The position numbers were made by a program, and so were the translations under genes. This document shows positions 18,199-26,097 of a stretch of 64,000 nucleotides of DNA, one piece after another. Source of the stretch: a virus; IMG/VR virus record IMGVR_UViG_3300044984_002503, positions 26,129 to 90,128 of that record; one strand, written 5' to 3'. A model generated the notes under the pieces. The model was not told the DNA's origin. It saw only the letters and a list, made by a program, of their open reading frames with translations, and made no database searches. Position 1 is the first letter of the stretch, and each line of letters starts with the position of its first letter.

Positions 18199-20049
18199 TT
18201 AAACCGTAACTTCTTTAGGTGATTTAGTTGGATTGCCGGGACGAGCATTATTATAGGATGTTTGTGCAAATGCTGTAGAGCGTAATGTACTTGTAATGGC
18301 TTTAGTTACTTGTTCCATTTGTGATGGGTTTAAATCTTTCGCACCATTTCCTGTAAAATTAACATTAACATTAACTGTACCATCATAAGTAACATTTTGA
18401 CTTTTACTTCCAAAAGCGCCCTCCGTTGATGAGGATTCTTTTAAATCTTTTGTTTGTCTTCCTTCAATAAGTGAAGATATATTTTTATTACCGTAAACAG
18501 TATTTTTTTCTTTTGCTTTAGCAGCATTTTCTGTTTTGTCTAATTCGTTTAAAATTTTATTATAACCTTCTTGAACCATTTTGTCCAAACCTGTTTGATT
18601 AGGGTTTTTATCACGAGCTTCTTTTATTGATTTATTAAAACTAGATAATAATTTTGAATTAATGTTTTCCCCTTGTTCTCCCATCTTTTTAAGATAATCG
18701 CTAAGAGCGTCTGTTGGGGTTTTCTTACCCTCTTGGATATCTTTATACAGTGATTTCATATCACCTAACGCTGTTGTTAATTCTCCTCTAACTGCCTCAG
18801 GACTTGCAAAGTTTCGTGATGCTGCTCCTGTTAAATCAGTACTTCTTGACCTAGCAGATTCTGAAAGTCTTAATAAATCTTTTTGTGTTACAGCACCTCC
18901 AATAACCGCCGATTTAATCGCCTTTACATCAGACGAAATTATGTCAGAATAATTCATTTGTTTTCTGGCAATGTCTTCTAAAGTTTTTGGACCTGTTTTT
19001 TGTTGTTCAATTAATTTATCAAATTCAGGTTGTGTTAATTCTGCCAATTCTTTTTTGGTACCATCTTCTAAAGTCACTTTGTATTTACCATCTTGCATTG
19101 TCGCAATGTTAGCTAAATATTGTTTGTCTTCTTCACTTGCAATTGTAAGTCCCGCTGTTTTAATCGCTGATAATCTTTGGTCCAATTCCGCAGCCGCAAG
19201 ACCCATTTTACTCATCTCTCTAGCACTAACACCTGTTTGAGTCTCCATTTCTTTTAAAGTTAATACACCCTGTGGGTTAATTTTAAAAGTTTTTGTTTTT
19301 TCATCAAAATAAGTAAATTGTTTGGCAACATCCGCCAAGCTATTTTGTAAACCTGATGGGTCATTAATTGACTGATTCATTAATGCAAATGGGTCGGCGA
19401 GAGCTCCTGCAGATATTCCCAATCTTTGGAATGCTGCTGCAGTTTCAATTGCACCTTCAGGAGTTAACACTTTTTCCGCTAATGCAAATGTTTGACCCAT
19501 ATCAAATCTTAACATTGACGCTTGGGCTGCCATTTTGGTTAAACCTTGAACACCACCTTCAAATTGGTAACGATTCATTTGACCCATGTTGTCTTGAACA
19601 TCTTTCATTACCTGTTTGGTGTTACCACCAATACTTTGAATATAATTGATTGATTTTTCTAATTCTTCTGGTATTTGGGAAATACCAACTCCAATATCCA
19701 TAAATTTTTCAGATAACTCCCCAACAGAAGTTCCTAAAATTTTCTGAGCCGCGTACATTTGCTCCACATCTTCTTTATTCGCAACAACATTTCTTCTTGA
19801 AGCGATAGCTATTTCACTAATAGTATCAGCAACGGCACCTAAATCCCCACCTAATCTAACAATTCCAGGTGAAGTGTCTGCAAGAGAAGTTTTTAATTCA
19901 TTAATTCTTTCTCTTGTCTGTCCAAAAAGTTTGTTGATTTGTCCAGCGGTGGAACTAATTCTTTCGTATCCATACTCAAATTCTTTAGCTGAGAAATTTG
20001 TAGCATCTTTCATCTCATTTAAAAATCCGTCTTCTGTATTATCTGCCAT
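18199..20049 (-). CDS. 29: Tail tape measure protein
   Basis: 616 residues, close to T4 gp29 (590), which sets a tail about as long as T4's. It is mostly alpha-helical, with Gln/Ala/Lys-rich heptads (INKLFGQTRERINELKTSLA) and tape-measure-like blocks (AMAEKVLTPEGA-type: FALAEKVLTPEGAIETAAAF, ISAGALADPFALMNQ). The C-terminus turns basic and Asn-rich. It directly follows the tube gene and the assembly-chaperone pair, the usual place for a tape measure. A terminator and then a late-promoter motif lie in front of it, so it may start its own transcript. Confidence 0.75.
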   Translation of the reverse strand: MADNTEDGFLNEMKDATNFSAKEFEYGYERISSTAGQINKLFGQTRERINELKTSLADTSPGIVRLGGDLGAVADTISEIAIASRRNVVANKEDVEQMYAAQKILGTSVGELSEKFMDIGVGISQIPEELEKSINYIQSIGGNTKQVMKDVQDNMGQMNRYQFEGGVQGLTKMAAQASMLRFDMGQTFALAEKVLTPEGAIETAAAFQRLGISAGALADPFALMNQSINDPSGLQNSLADVAKQFTYFDEKTKTFKINPQGVLTLKEMETQTGVSAREMSKMGLAAAELDQRLSAIKTAGLTIASEEDKQYLANIATMQDGKYKVTLEDGTKKELAELTQPEFDKLIEQQKTGPKTLEDIARKQMNYSDIISSDVKAIKSAVIGGAVTQKDLLRLSESARSRSTDLTGAASRNFASPEAVRGELTTALGDMKSLYKDIQEGKKTPTDALSDYLKKMGEQGENINSKLLSSFNKSIKEARDKNPNQTGLDKMVQEGYNKILNELDKTENAAKAKEKNTVYGNKNISSLIEGRQTKDLKESSSTEGAFGSKSQNVTYDGTVNVNVNFTGNGAKDLNPSQMEQVTKAITSTLRSTAFAQTSYNNARPGNPTKSPKEVTV

Positions 20050-20071
20050 ATTATAATTGTATTAGTTATTT

Positions 20072-20078
20072 ATAAATA
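20072..20078 (-). promoter_or_regulatory. Candidate late promoter motif
   Basis: Minus strand TATTTATAAATA, 22 bases upstream of the tape-measure start; it lies just after the terminator at 20080-20106. Confidence 0.45.
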
Positions 20079-20079
20079 C

Positions 20080-20106
20080 AAAAGGACTGAGTTTTCAGTC
20101 CTTTTT
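20080..20106. terminator. Intrinsic terminator after the tail assembly chaperone
   Basis: An 11-bp stem, AAAAGGACTGA (20080-20090) and TCAGTCCTTTT (20095-20105), with a 4-base loop and T-runs on both strands. Its stem contains the stop codon of the short frame at 20095. It separates the tube/chaperone transcript from the tape-measure transcript. Confidence 0.8.
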
Positions 20107-20268
20107 ATTATCTTCAATCCATTTATCTAGTAAATATTTCCTCATAAAAAGAGGCATTATTAAAAAATCTTGGTATCCTATGTGTAATAACGTAGTCAAA
20201 TAGTAATATTCATCGAGCTGACTTTTCCTATAATCAGAAGAAAGGACGAAAAAAGTCAACCCCAAATC
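20095..20268 (-). CDS. Tail assembly chaperone C-terminal frame, gp51-like, probably made by +1 (or -2) frameshift
   Basis: Open frame of 57 codons in the +1 phase relative to the gp26-like gene, starting inside its last codons and ending at TGA 20095-20097. The product after the overlap reads SQLDEYYYLTTLLHIGYQDF then LIMPLFMRKYLLDKWIEDNK; the 'MP...R....K..E' helix is typical of gp51 and of tail-chaperone C-terminal domains. The only in-frame ATGs come very late (20155-20157 and 20143-20145). The upstream gene reads GAC TTT TTT CGT near its end (20257 to 20246), where tRNA-Phe on TTT can re-pair with TTC after a +1 slip, giving a 50-residue extension. A non-ATG start is the alternative. Confidence 0.5.
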   Translation of the reverse strand, partial: DLGLTFFVLSSDYRKSQLDEYYYLTTLLHIGYQDFLIMPLFMRKYLLDKWIEDNKKD

Positions 20269-20977
20269 CTACATTAACTGTAAGTTTTTCTCCTGATGGG
20301 GTTGTAACTGTGCGTGTCATATCTAATCTTGGTTCATTATCATTCATAAATTTTCGTATGAATTTTGAATCCGCGATTGGCATCGACTCAATAAATTTTG
20401 CGATTTCGCCTTTATCGGTTATCCCGTTAACTTCAATAATTTCTTTTTGAAGTCTTAATGTAACTGTTGGTACAACTCTACCTGCAGGGTAAGTGTCTGC
20501 AATTCTTTGATTTTCCAAAATTTCACCATAAGTCATTGGTTTTAACTTAATAGTATTTTGTGATTTTGGTAAAGTGGTAATAAAAGTACCGTCCTCATTA
20601 GGTTGTTGTCCTTGACTGATTGATAGTTGGTCTAAAGCAACCGTAGTTTTAAAAGGTTTCCGAGTACCAGGGTCAGTAAGTGTTAACTCCATTTCAGGGC
20701 CAAAAGCCGTGTTTCGTAAAAAGATAAGTATTGCCTCAACATCACCTTCTAACATATCTTCAACACGTAAATCTGGTTCGTAAATTTTGGTTCTTAAAAG
20801 ATTTTGAGTCATTCCGTCACCACCCGCCATTAATAAATTCTCATCATTAGCGGTTAAATAACCGACTTTGATAGATTTTTTCTTGTTTTTGTAAAAGACT
20901 CCCTGAGATGGTAATGGTACCACATCGTGGGGTAGCGTAAAATTCGCTTGTCCGTATTCTTTTGATTGATTATCCAT
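20234..20977 (-). CDS. 26: Baseplate hub assembly / tail chaperone protein, gp26-like
   Basis: 247 residues (T4 gp26: 208). It opens with a beta-rich segment (FTLPHDVVPLPSQGVFYKNK, KVGYLTANDENLLM) and ends GVDFFRPFF, the end pattern common in gp26-type proteins of T4-like phages. It lies between tube and tape measure, the standard place for tail assembly chaperones. Its 3' end overlaps a +1-phase frame that encodes a gp51-like C-terminus, so it may also be made as a longer frameshift product. A late-promoter motif lies 62 bases upstream, with a terminator hairpin between them. Confidence 0.65.
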   Translation of the reverse strand: MDNQSKEYGQANFTLPHDVVPLPSQGVFYKNKKKSIKVGYLTANDENLLMAGGDGMTQNLLRTKIYEPDLRVEDMLEGDVEAILIFLRNTAFGPEMELTLTDPGTRKPFKTTVALDQLSISQGQQPNEDGTFITTLPKSQNTIKLKPMTYGEILENQRIADTYPAGRVVPTVTLRLQKEIIEVNGITDKGEIAKFIESMPIADSKFIRKFMNDNEPRLDMTRTVTTPSGEKLTVNVGFGVDFFRPFF

Positions 20978-20985
20978 ATAAAAAA

Positions 20986-21017
20986 TTAACCGTAAAGTTT
21001 ATGTTCTTTACGGTTAA
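20986..21017 (-). terminator. Intrinsic terminator after the tail tube gene
   Basis: A 12-bp perfect stem, TTAACCGTAAAG (20986-20997) and CTTTACGGTTAA (21006-21017), with an 8-base loop, followed on the minus strand by a T run. It ends just upstream of the gp26-like start, so some readthrough must supply that gene, or the hairpin tunes tube over chaperone expression. Confidence 0.75.
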
Positions 21018-21039
21018 ATATAATTAGTATTAATTTTTT

Positions 21040-21046
21040 ATAAATA
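21040..21046 (-). promoter_or_regulatory. Candidate late promoter motif
   Basis: Minus strand TATTTATAAA, between the tube stop and the hairpin at 20986-21017; 62 bases from the gp26-like start. Confidence 0.35.
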
Positions 21047-21068
21047 GAAAGACTATTCTATTACTATA

Positions 21069-21557
21069 TCAGTAAACAAGTACACATCTATCCATACGAA
21101 GTGTCGCAGTGATTGTTGCTAACGCGTCTGTATTGTAAGCCAACGCATTGAAGTTTACATCTGTTAAGAATGTTCCGTAAAGAATCCATTTTTCAACAAC
21201 AACTCCTGTTGGGTCTAACATTTCAAGGTCAATATCTTTTTTATAACCCGCAGCATATCCCATACGACCTGTTACAGACTCAGCATGTAAACGAACCCAC
21301 TCCATAAGAGCTTGTGATGCAGAAGGACCAATTGGGTCTCTAAATGTTACATTAATTGTTTGCCAGTTGAATCTACCAGCAACATAAGTTGAAGTATTTA
21401 AGAACGGTATTTCCGTCGCTGCAATGGTAATGTGTGGTCTTGATGTAGACTCTACAAACCATTCATTAATCCCTAAACTTGATGGAAACCTTAAAATGAA
21501 TCGGTTTTGTCTTTTCGGTTCATAAGGAATCGGCATTTTCATCAATAAATCAGCCAT
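21069..21557 (-). CDS. 19: Tail tube protein, gp19-like
   Basis: 162 residues, almost exactly T4 gp19 (163). The pattern RQNRFILRFPSSLGINEWFV, then INVTFRDPIGPSASQALMEW and a C-terminal ATITATLRMDRCVLVY is that of contractile-tail tube proteins, which stack as hexameric rings inside the sheath. Its place after the sheath gene and before chaperone and tape measure agrees. A late-promoter motif lies 33 bases upstream and a strong terminator follows, which fits high expression as a major virion protein. Confidence 0.9.
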   Translation of the reverse strand: MADLLMKMPIPYEPKRQNRFILRFPSSLGINEWFVESTSRPHITIAATEIPFLNTSTYVAGRFNWQTINVTFRDPIGPSASQALMEWVRLHAESVTGRMGYAAGYKKDIDLEMLDPTGVVVEKWILYGTFLTDVNFNALAYNTDALATITATLRMDRCVLVY

Positions 21558-21590
21558 ATTATTTAAATTAGTTTTTCTTTGTTTATTATC

Positions 21591-21597
21591 ATAAATA
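21591..21597 (-). promoter_or_regulatory. Candidate late promoter motif of the tail tube gene
   Basis: Minus strand ATATTTATGATAA, 33 bases upstream of the tube start. Confidence 0.45.
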
Positions 21598-21660
21598 TAT
21601 CCAAATGGAAAATATTTTTATTGACTTTCTGAAATTAAATTATTATCATTATATTCCAGA

Positions 21661-21735
21661 CTAGTTTATTTAATTCTAGTTATTTTAACTAGTTTTTTTT
21701 CTTTATTTATTTAATACTAGTTTTTTATTACTAGT
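21661..21735. repeat. Array of five CTAGT elements at about 14-bp spacing
   Basis: CTAGT occurs at 21661, 21676, 21689, 21717 and 21731, with steps of 15, 13, 28 and 14 bases, so one member of a 14-bp series is missing. Several lie in palindromes (AACTAGTT at 21687-21694). The array fills the AT-rich gap between the HAD-like gene and the tube gene and touches the HAD stop codon. No gene is visible in this gap. Confidence 0.7.
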
Positions 21736-22562
21736 TAATATTCTTTTTTTATTCCTCCTGCAGTAGAATAAGTTTTAACAATGTTATCAGGCTTATCCTT
21801 AAAATGTTTTTTCATTACTTCCACATTTCTAATATCATCATCTGAAAATCCAATAGTAGGTTTTGATGGGACAAAATTATTATTAACATCGTCTTTAAAA
21901 AATGCTCTTTTATTTAAATTAGAAGATAATTCTCTAATGTACTCCACAAATTTGTCCATTGCACGAACTTTGGCTTCCTCAGGATTTGCAGCCCCTTCCA
22001 CATCATTATAAGATACAGGATGGAATTTACACATATCTAAATAAGTTTTAATTAACTCATCATCATTCATCTCATCTTCACCAGCAAACGACCTATATTT
22101 TTTAAGATTCTTAAGAAGTTCTTCTTTATTAATCCCATTATAATCATTTATTATGTAGTTATAAACCGCCTGTTTTAAAGTGTTTGGTTTATGACCTCTC
22201 GCAGTGATTATAGAAAAAATTGACCCGTTATTAATCGCCTCTTTAAAATCATTAAATGCCGGACCTTCTTCAGCCCTCATCGCGTCAATTAAAAAATCTT
22301 TATCCCCCGGAGTTTGGAAATTTTTAAATGGTTCATCACCATAACCTACAATTGTCTCACCTTTATATTGAAATGGTGATTTACCTAATTGATGTCTATA
22401 TTCCGCAAAATCATCAGTTGACATACCCACTTCGTCACCCCCTTCTGTTTTAACCATAATTTTGGTTGGCATATGAACAATATTATCGTCCCAATCAAAC
22501 GCATAATATTTCATATCTGGGGAACCTTCTTCTTTAAATCCTTCTGTTAAATTCTTTTTCAT
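21735..22562 (-). CDS. HAD-like hydrolase fold protein, possibly virion-packaged
   Basis: 275 residues. The start MKKNLTEGFK has an L-T-E site at residues 5-7, like T4 prohead-protease sites. Residues 19-33 (YYAFDWDDNIVHMPT) give HAD motif I (D23, D25), SIITARG about residue 116 fits motif II, and FSDDDIRNVE about residue 245 fits motif IV. A phosphatase or nucleotidase-type activity is therefore plausible, acting on an unknown substrate. The C-terminus TAGGIKKEY resembles that of the 74-residue protein at 4717. It is inserted between sheath and tube, which T4 does not have. Confidence 0.65.
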   Translation of the reverse strand: MKKNLTEGFKEEGSPDMKYYAFDWDDNIVHMPTKIMVKTEGGDEVGMSTDDFAEYRHQLGKSPFQYKGETIVGYGDEPFKNFQTPGDKDFLIDAMRAEEGPAFNDFKEAINNGSIFSIITARGHKPNTLKQAVYNYIINDYNGINKEELLKNLKKYRSFAGEDEMNDDELIKTYLDMCKFHPVSYNDVEGAANPEEAKVRAMDKFVEYIRELSSNLNKRAFFKDDVNNNFVPSKPTIGFSDDDIRNVEVMKKHFKDKPDNIVKTYSTAGGIKKEY

Positions 22563-22570
22563 TTGGCTAA

Positions 22571-22588
22571 GGGGGGATTGTTCCCCCC
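22571..22588. other. GC-rich hairpin between sheath and HAD-like genes
   Basis: GGGGGGA (22571-22577) and TCCCCCC (22582-22588) form a 7-bp stem with a 4-base loop in an otherwise AT-rich genome. The T run lies on the plus-strand side (22590-22598), so as a terminator it would face plus-strand transcription. For the minus-strand operon it is more likely an mRNA 3' end stabiliser or attenuator after the sheath gene. Confidence 0.7.
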
Positions 22589-22598
22589 ATTTTTTTTA

Positions 22599-25500
22599 TT
22601 AAATATTCTCGAACGAAGCTCCTGTTGGAGTAATGAAGAATTCAATATCAATGAACTCTAACGCCTTCGTAGGTTTTAAATAGATTTTCCCTACTAATGT
22701 ATTTCTATCTAAGTCTTCAGGTGTTGAAGAAACTGTTACACGGAAATCATATAAACCTCTGTCTCTTCTAATTGAGTCTAAGATTGGGTTAACACTATCT
22801 AAGAATTGTTGTCTAACGATTTGGTCGTTTTGTTCAAACAATAATCTTACTGCCACCGCTGAAATCAACTTACGAGCTTGAAGTAATAATCTTCTTACGT
22901 TCAATCTGTTAAGTGCTGAATCAGCAATTTGTAATGTTTTGTTACCCCAAATTACAGTACCTACATCCGCAAAAGTAGCAATTGGGTTAATTCTACCTTG
23001 GTAAAGTGTGTCTCTATCTTCTTGAGTCAATTTAACTCTTGCTTTGATTGAGTTTACAAGACCTCTTGTGTAACCCGCAGATGCGAACCAAGGGAACGCA
23101 ATGTTATCAGTTAATGCCAAGTTTCTTACAACTTCACCTGTTGGTGGTAAATAGATTTGTGTGTTATTCACAGTATCTCTTACTAAAATCCATGGATAGT
23201 AAGTTGCAGTATAGTTAGAGTCAATTCCTGTATTATCTAAGTTATCAACCGCTTCTTGTGAGTAGATGATATCTAAAGAGTTAGTTCCATCTGGAGTGTA
23301 CATTAAGTAATCAGGAGTTGTTGCGATATACACAGAGTCAGCTCTTGAATATTGTACCATATCAATAGTTTCTTCAACAAGGTTTGAGTTGTTAACATAA
23401 TCAATACTTGAAGTTGCAAATATGTTAATATTTGTTGCCTCAGGATTTGAGAATGTTAAGATACCAAGTAAGTATGCATAATAATCAGTGTTTGCAAAAT
23501 CTTGTGTGTTATTACTTACCACAATTCGTTTAAATAAACCTTGACCTGTTGCTGTTGGGTATCTTGTAGAAGACGATGCTCCTGCCAAGTAACCTGATGC
23601 TCCTAATTGGAATCTATCTTGGTTAGTTCTAAATTCTCTATAAACATCCCAACCATCAAATCCTCCCGCAAAACATAATGTATATTTTCTTGAGTAAATG
23701 AAGTAGTATGGGTTTTCTTGAGTTTCAGGGTCAAATCTAAAATCAGCTACACCACATTCAAAAGCAGTCGCCCCACTTGTTTGGTATGAGTTTGCAATTG
23801 TAACAACAGTTGCTCCTGAGTCCATGTGGAAACCTCTACTTAAGTAATTCCACGCTTGACCTGCGATAGGTAATGCTGAACTAACCCAGTTTGGTGGGTT
23901 TTGTTTACCTTTATAAGATAAAAATGCTTCATCAATACCAAATTGACTTGAGAATCCTAAGTAAGTTCTTCTAACAATATCACCTGCTGATTCAGTTGCA
24001 TTTGCAGTTGTTCCAAATGGGGGGTTAAAAACAACCTCACCTGGATAATAATATTTAGTTTTGAATTTAGGTACTGGTGAAATATTTTCAGTTGATTCGT
24101 ATTCTCTCTGAGTATAACCGTAGAATCCACAAGGAATTGCGTCTATAGGATATTCTTCCGCTAATTCAATCATAACGAATTTTGAAATTAATGCGTATTC
24201 CCCATTTGCACTACCAATTTTTTTCGCTACGAAATTGTTAGAACCTGCGTCCATATTACAATTAGTGAATTTCTCAATAACAACAGGATTTGCATCAGTA
24301 TCAAAGAAGTTTCTAACAAGTACATCAAATGTCATGTTATTAAACGATAAGTTAGCTATTGAAATTTTTACCTCAACATTCGCTGCGTCTCCATCAGAGA
24401 TTGAGATAAATTTAAATAATTTATAAACTTGATTACCTCTTAACTCAGAAACCAAAAATGGTGTTTCAGGTGATTGGTATTTTTCAACTTTATACGCGAT
24501 TGATTGTGTGTTTTCACTTCTTGCATCTTCAAGAGCAACTAATTGAGGATTAATACCTTTAATATATCCTTGGTTATAAGCATAACTCAAAGAACTTGGA
24601 TATAACTCTTCAACAAAGATTGGTACTTCATATCTTGATTTACCAAAATTATCTGTGCCTAAAACTTTAGTAATAAATTTAGATGATGCCGCTGATAATG
24701 AAGTTTCAAAAGAAAACGTATTACTATCATTAGTTATACCTGAAAGTAAAAACCCTTCATATGGTGAATTAGTGATTCCTGAATATTGTCCAGTACTAAT
24801 TAAAGTAACATCAGTAAGTCCTGTCACTTCATATACAGGTCCATGTTGGTCAAGGTCTGCATTGTTAGAATATAATGAAATACCTCTTGAACGCAAAGTT
24901 CCAACAACCATATTATTATATTCACTATAAGCAGTTCCTGAAAAATTATATGACTCTCCTGTAATAGTTCCTGTATAAGTGATACCACCATCACTAGTAC
25001 TTAATGATGATACATCATAATAAAATGAATAACCAGCATAATCGTTATTTACATTTGCATCATTAGTAAACGCTGCGTAATACCATGGGTCATTTGAGTC
25101 TGAACTTAAATCGTTAGTATCTAAATTATTTGTGTCTGAACCAAAAACATTTAATTGATTTGAATATTGACTAACAAGACTCCAATATTGGTCTGAAGGA
25201 ATTGCACCATACATAGCAACGGTTGTTGCGGAATAAGAATTATTATCAATAATAAAACTTAAATTACTATTGAAATCTTCACCATATGTTGAAGTACTAC
25301 CATCAGATAATCTGTAAAGAGTATTATAGTTATTACTTACTTGAGTTGGTAATGCTCCCCCAATAAATTGAATTGTACTTCCTGAAGAATATCCTGTGAA
25401 TGTTGCCGAAAAAGCGGTTCCTCCTGTTGGTGAAATTATACCAATCGTTAACGGGTCAACATTGGCAGTAACTCTAATACTCCAAGATGGACCAGCGTCA

Positions 25501-25814
25501 TATCCTGATAATCCTAATATTCTTGTTACAAACAATTGGTTAGATTGTTGTAAGTATGATTTGGCGATATACGCCGCTTCATATTTTGGTATTTGTGTGT
25601 TTACAAATTTTACAGGTTCAGTTCCTCCAAAATATGCTTGGAACTCGTCGTAGTTAGTTATAAATACAGGTTCGAATGCAGGTCCTTTTATTGTTTCCCC
25701 TACTAAACCTAAGGTAGTAACACCTACACTTTGTGCTACGAACGATAAGTCCGTTTCTGATGTGTAAACTCCAGGTGATACAAAAACTTTTTGATTTGCT
25801 TGTGCTGTTGCCAT
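22599..25814 (-). CDS. 18: Contractile tail sheath protein, gp18-like, oversized
   Basis: 1071 residues against 659 in T4. The N-terminus (KVFVSPGVYTSETDLSFVAQ) and the C-terminal domain (GRINPIATFADVGTVIWGNK, LNVRRLLLQARKLI, RRDRGLYDFRVTVSS) are the canonical parts of sheath proteins, which form the contracting outer tube and the interlocking arms. About 400 additional residues sit between them, with beta-rich, Ser/Tyr/Asn-rich sequence (residues about 110-400), and would form large surface domains. A late-promoter motif lies 35 bases upstream. Confidence 0.92.
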   Translation of the reverse strand: MATAQANQKVFVSPGVYTSETDLSFVAQSVGVTTLGLVGETIKGPAFEPVFITNYDEFQAYFGGTEPVKFVNTQIPKYEAAYIAKSYLQQSNQLFVTRILGLSGYDAGPSWSIRVTANVDPLTIGIISPTGGTAFSATFTGYSSGSTIQFIGGALPTQVSNNYNTLYRLSDGSTSTYGEDFNSNLSFIIDNNSYSATTVAMYGAIPSDQYWSLVSQYSNQLNVFGSDTNNLDTNDLSSDSNDPWYYAAFTNDANVNNDYAGYSFYYDVSSLSTSDGGITYTGTITGESYNFSGTAYSEYNNMVVGTLRSRGISLYSNNADLDQHGPVYEVTGLTDVTLISTGQYSGITNSPYEGFLLSGITNDSNTFSFETSLSAASSKFITKVLGTDNFGKSRYEVPIFVEELYPSSLSYAYNQGYIKGINPQLVALEDARSENTQSIAYKVEKYQSPETPFLVSELRGNQVYKLFKFISISDGDAANVEVKISIANLSFNNMTFDVLVRNFFDTDANPVVIEKFTNCNMDAGSNNFVAKKIGSANGEYALISKFVMIELAEEYPIDAIPCGFYGYTQREYESTENISPVPKFKTKYYYPGEVVFNPPFGTTANATESAGDIVRRTYLGFSSQFGIDEAFLSYKGKQNPPNWVSSALPIAGQAWNYLSRGFHMDSGATVVTIANSYQTSGATAFECGVADFRFDPETQENPYYFIYSRKYTLCFAGGFDGWDVYREFRTNQDRFQLGASGYLAGASSSTRYPTATGQGLFKRIVVSNNTQDFANTDYYAYLLGILTFSNPEATNINIFATSSIDYVNNSNLVEETIDMVQYSRADSVYIATTPDYLMYTPDGTNSLDIIYSQEAVDNLDNTGIDSNYTATYYPWILVRDTVNNTQIYLPPTGEVVRNLALTDNIAFPWFASAGYTRGLVNSIKARVKLTQEDRDTLYQGRINPIATFADVGTVIWGNKTLQIADSALNRLNVRRLLLQARKLISAVAVRLLFEQNDQIVRQQFLDSVNPILDSIRRDRGLYDFRVTVSSTPEDLDRNTLVGKIYLKPTKALEFIDIEFFITPTGASFENI

Positions 25815-25849
25815 TATTTAATTAATTCTATTGCAGATTTATTTTATTG

Positions 25850-25856
25850 ATAAATA
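25850..25856 (-). promoter_or_regulatory. Candidate late promoter motif of the sheath gene
   Basis: Minus strand AATATTTATCAATAAAA, 35 bases upstream of the sheath start. Confidence 0.45.
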
Positions 25857-25944
25857 TTAGATACTAACACAAAAAACTTGACTTTTGAATATGTATTAGT
25901 AAACAGTAGGAATAAATTCTACCTTTTTTCTCACCACAAAAACT

Positions 25945-26097
25945 ATGAAAGAAATCAAGAACATTAAAATAGACCCTAAAGTCCACGAAATACTAAAAAA
26001 GTATTGTGATAAACGAGGGTTTAAGATTTATAAATTTTTAGAAAATTTAATCGTTGAGACCTGTAAAGAGAAAAAAGATATCTACGGGGAAGATTAA
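25945..26097 (+). CDS. Small ribbon-helix-helix-like DNA-binding protein
   Basis: 50 residues: a short beta strand (EIKNIKIDP), a helix (KVHEILKKYCDKRG) and a second helix (FKIYKFLENLIVETCKEKK). This strand-helix-helix order fits ribbon-helix-helix repressors, which bind DNA as dimers with the strand in the major groove. It is the only plus-strand gene within the minus-strand tail module. Its TAA stop overlaps the stop of the converging gp15-like gene (26094-26096). Codon use matches the neighbours. It may regulate phage transcription. No strong promoter match is visible upstream. Confidence 0.6.
   Translation: MKEIKNIKIDPKVHEILKKYCDKRGFKIYKFLENLIVETCKEKKDIYGED

Noticed and set aside
22571-22598. 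Strong GC hairpin plus T run as a plus-strand terminator
   Set aside because: There is no plus-strand gene upstream of it in this block, so it was listed as a hairpin without claiming a terminator function.
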